From NCBI GenBank assembly GCA_963802765.1, contig CAWDJZ010000009.1, positions 124,001 through 188,000 on the forward strand: DNA of 64,000 nt, in the 5' to 3' direction. The translations under genes and the position numbers were made by a program. The notes under the pieces were generated by a model. The model did not search any database and was not told where the DNA came from. It saw only the letters and a list, made by a program, of their open reading frames with translations. Every line of letters starts with the position of its first letter. The first letter of the stretch is position 1. The DNA is from Gaiellasilicea sp963802765 (GTDB lineage Bacteria; Actinomycetota; Thermoleophilia; Gaiellales; Gaiellaceae). Of this stretch, positions 63,020 to 64,000 are shown in pieces.

Positions 63020-63965
63020 GTGGAGCCGAATCACGCCGAACCCCTCTACGTCGCCGCAGAGCCGCGACTCGAGCTGCTGCCCGCGCTCGACGCCGTCGCG
63101 AACGACGGGGAGGAGGAGGAGCGAGTCTCCGCCGCCGCTCGAGGCCACGCAGGACCCACTCAAGCTCTACGTGCGCCAGATCGGGGACGGACGCCTGCTC
63201 ACCGCGGTCGAGGAGCGCGAGCTCGCACGGCGCAAGGATGCCGGCGACGAGGCGGCCAAGCGAAAGCTGATCGAGTCGAACCTCCGGCTCGTGATGTCGA
63301 TCACGCGCAGCTACACGAAGGCGAGCGTGCCGTTGCTCGACCTGATCCAGGAGGGCAACCTCGGCCTCATCCGTGCGGTCGAGAAGTTCGACTACCGGCT
63401 CGGCTTCAAGCTCTCCACCTACGCGACCTGGTGGATCCGGCAGTCGATTACGCGGGCGCTCGCGGAGCAGGGCCGCACGATCCGCCTGCCCGTGCACGTC
63501 GCGGACCAGGTGCGTCGGGTCACGCGCGGCCGCCGGGTGCTGGCGCAGAAGCTGAACCGCGATCCGAGCCTCGACGAGATCGCTGTGGAGACCGGCTTCA
63601 CCGTGGAGCGCGTGGGGGAGCTGCTCGCGCTGGTGCAGGATCCGGTCAGCCTGGAGACTCCGGTCGGCGACGGTGAGAGCCTCTTCGGGGACCTGGTCGA
63701 GGATACGAAGTCGGCCGGTCCGGACGTCGAGACGTCGGAGCGGCTCCGCTCGACCGAGCTGGCAGCGGCGCTCGGCACGCTCAACCCGCGTCTGCGCCGG
63801 GTGCTGGGTTCGCGCTTCGGCCTCGACGGAGCGGTGCCGCAGACGTTGGAGGAGGTCGGCGCCGAGCTCGGCGTCACCCGCGAGCGCGTTCGGCAGCTCG
63901 AGACGCGCGCACTCCACGAGCTGCGCCTCGCCGCACCCGAGCTCGAGCTGTACCTGCGAAGCTAG
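63020..63965 (+). CDS. RpoD-like sigma-70 factor (one +1 frameshift)
   Basis: ~315 residues. A short acidic N-terminus (EPRLELLPALDAVANDGEEE) precedes one extra base at about 63132. Then region 1.2 (DPLKLYVRQIGDGRLLTAVE), region 2 (NLRLVMSITRSYTKASVPLL, IQEGNLGLIRAVEKFDYRLG, FKLSTYATWWIRQSITRALA), region 3, and region 4 with the HTH (QTLEEVGAELGVTRERVRQL). It matches primary or group 2 sigma factors. The N-terminus is too short to call it the housekeeping RpoD with certainty. Start GTG 63020; TTG 62900 is an alternative. The stop overlaps a convergent gene end. Confidence 0.9.
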
Positions 63966-64000
63966 AGCGTCGCGCCGACTGACTCGAGCTCGCGGAGCGA
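63962..64000 (-). CDS. Possible end of a minus-strand gene running off the window
   Basis: The minus strand from the window edge reads SLRELESVGATL followed by TAG at 63962-63964, which overlaps the sigma stop codon. Convergent overlaps of this kind occur elsewhere in the window. Twelve residues are too few to name a product. Confidence 0.3.
   Translation of the reverse strand, partial: SLRELESVGATL

Overview
The window is high-GC (about 70 %), almost fully coding DNA from a bacterium. Gene content and order (rimP-nusA-rnpM-infB-DUF503-rbfA-nrnA-truB-ribF, rpsO-pnp, dapB/dapA-rnj, rodZ-cinA-thpR-recA-recX-rny-miaB-miaA, hflX-dut, murT-gatD), abundant GTG/TTG starts and many 4-base stop/start overlaps fit a deep-branching actinomycete. 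Class Thermoleophilia (Gaiellales-like) is my best guess, by inference only. No tRNA, rRNA, CRISPR array, prophage or transposase gene was seen.

Layout. 1-2.5 kb: end of a sugar nucleotidyltransferase, TPR protein, dtd, a less GC-rich patch and a VOC protein. 2.5-9.9 kb: translation/transcription operon led by a terminator-like hairpin in the rimP leader. 9.9-12.4 kb: ABC-2 exporter, convergent with a gamma-glutamyltransferase gene. 13.8-16.7 kb: rpsO and pnp with a long hairpin between them. 16.7-24.4 kb (minus): methyltransferase, orphan Hcp-like tube protein, and a giant secreted protein with seven identical 300-bp fibronectin-III repeats. 24.5-30 kb: M16 peptidase, dapB, macrodomain, dapA, rnj. 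30-42 kb: nucleoside salvage and uptake (ribokinase, nucleoside hydrolase, two BMP-type binding proteins, ATPase, two permeases), with ppa and ftsK between. 42-50.8 kb: rodZ, cinA, thpR, recA, recX, rny, miaB, epimerase. 50.8-59 kb: miaA, dapF and (minus) dapD-dapC-dapE, which with dapA/dapB make a complete succinylase route to meso-diaminopimelate; then hflX, dut, NUDIX and a PLP decarboxylase-like gene. 59-64 kb: gatD/murT (lipid II amidation), an HNH-repeat protein, a class II amidotransferase and a sigma-70 factor.

Two features stand out. First, two ~155-bp interspersed elements (38963-39127 and 49640-49803) each fill exactly one stop-to-start junction. Each has four hairpins whose arms differ between copies by compensatory changes, and each is flanked by a ~10-bp direct repeat that looks like a duplicated TTGA/GTGA stop/start overlap. 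Second, about 25 genes are interrupted by single-base frameshifts, and nearly all behave as one extra base (+1). Reading across them restores normal proteins, so insertion-type sequencing error is the likely cause; these genes are annotated as one CDS each with the shift noted.
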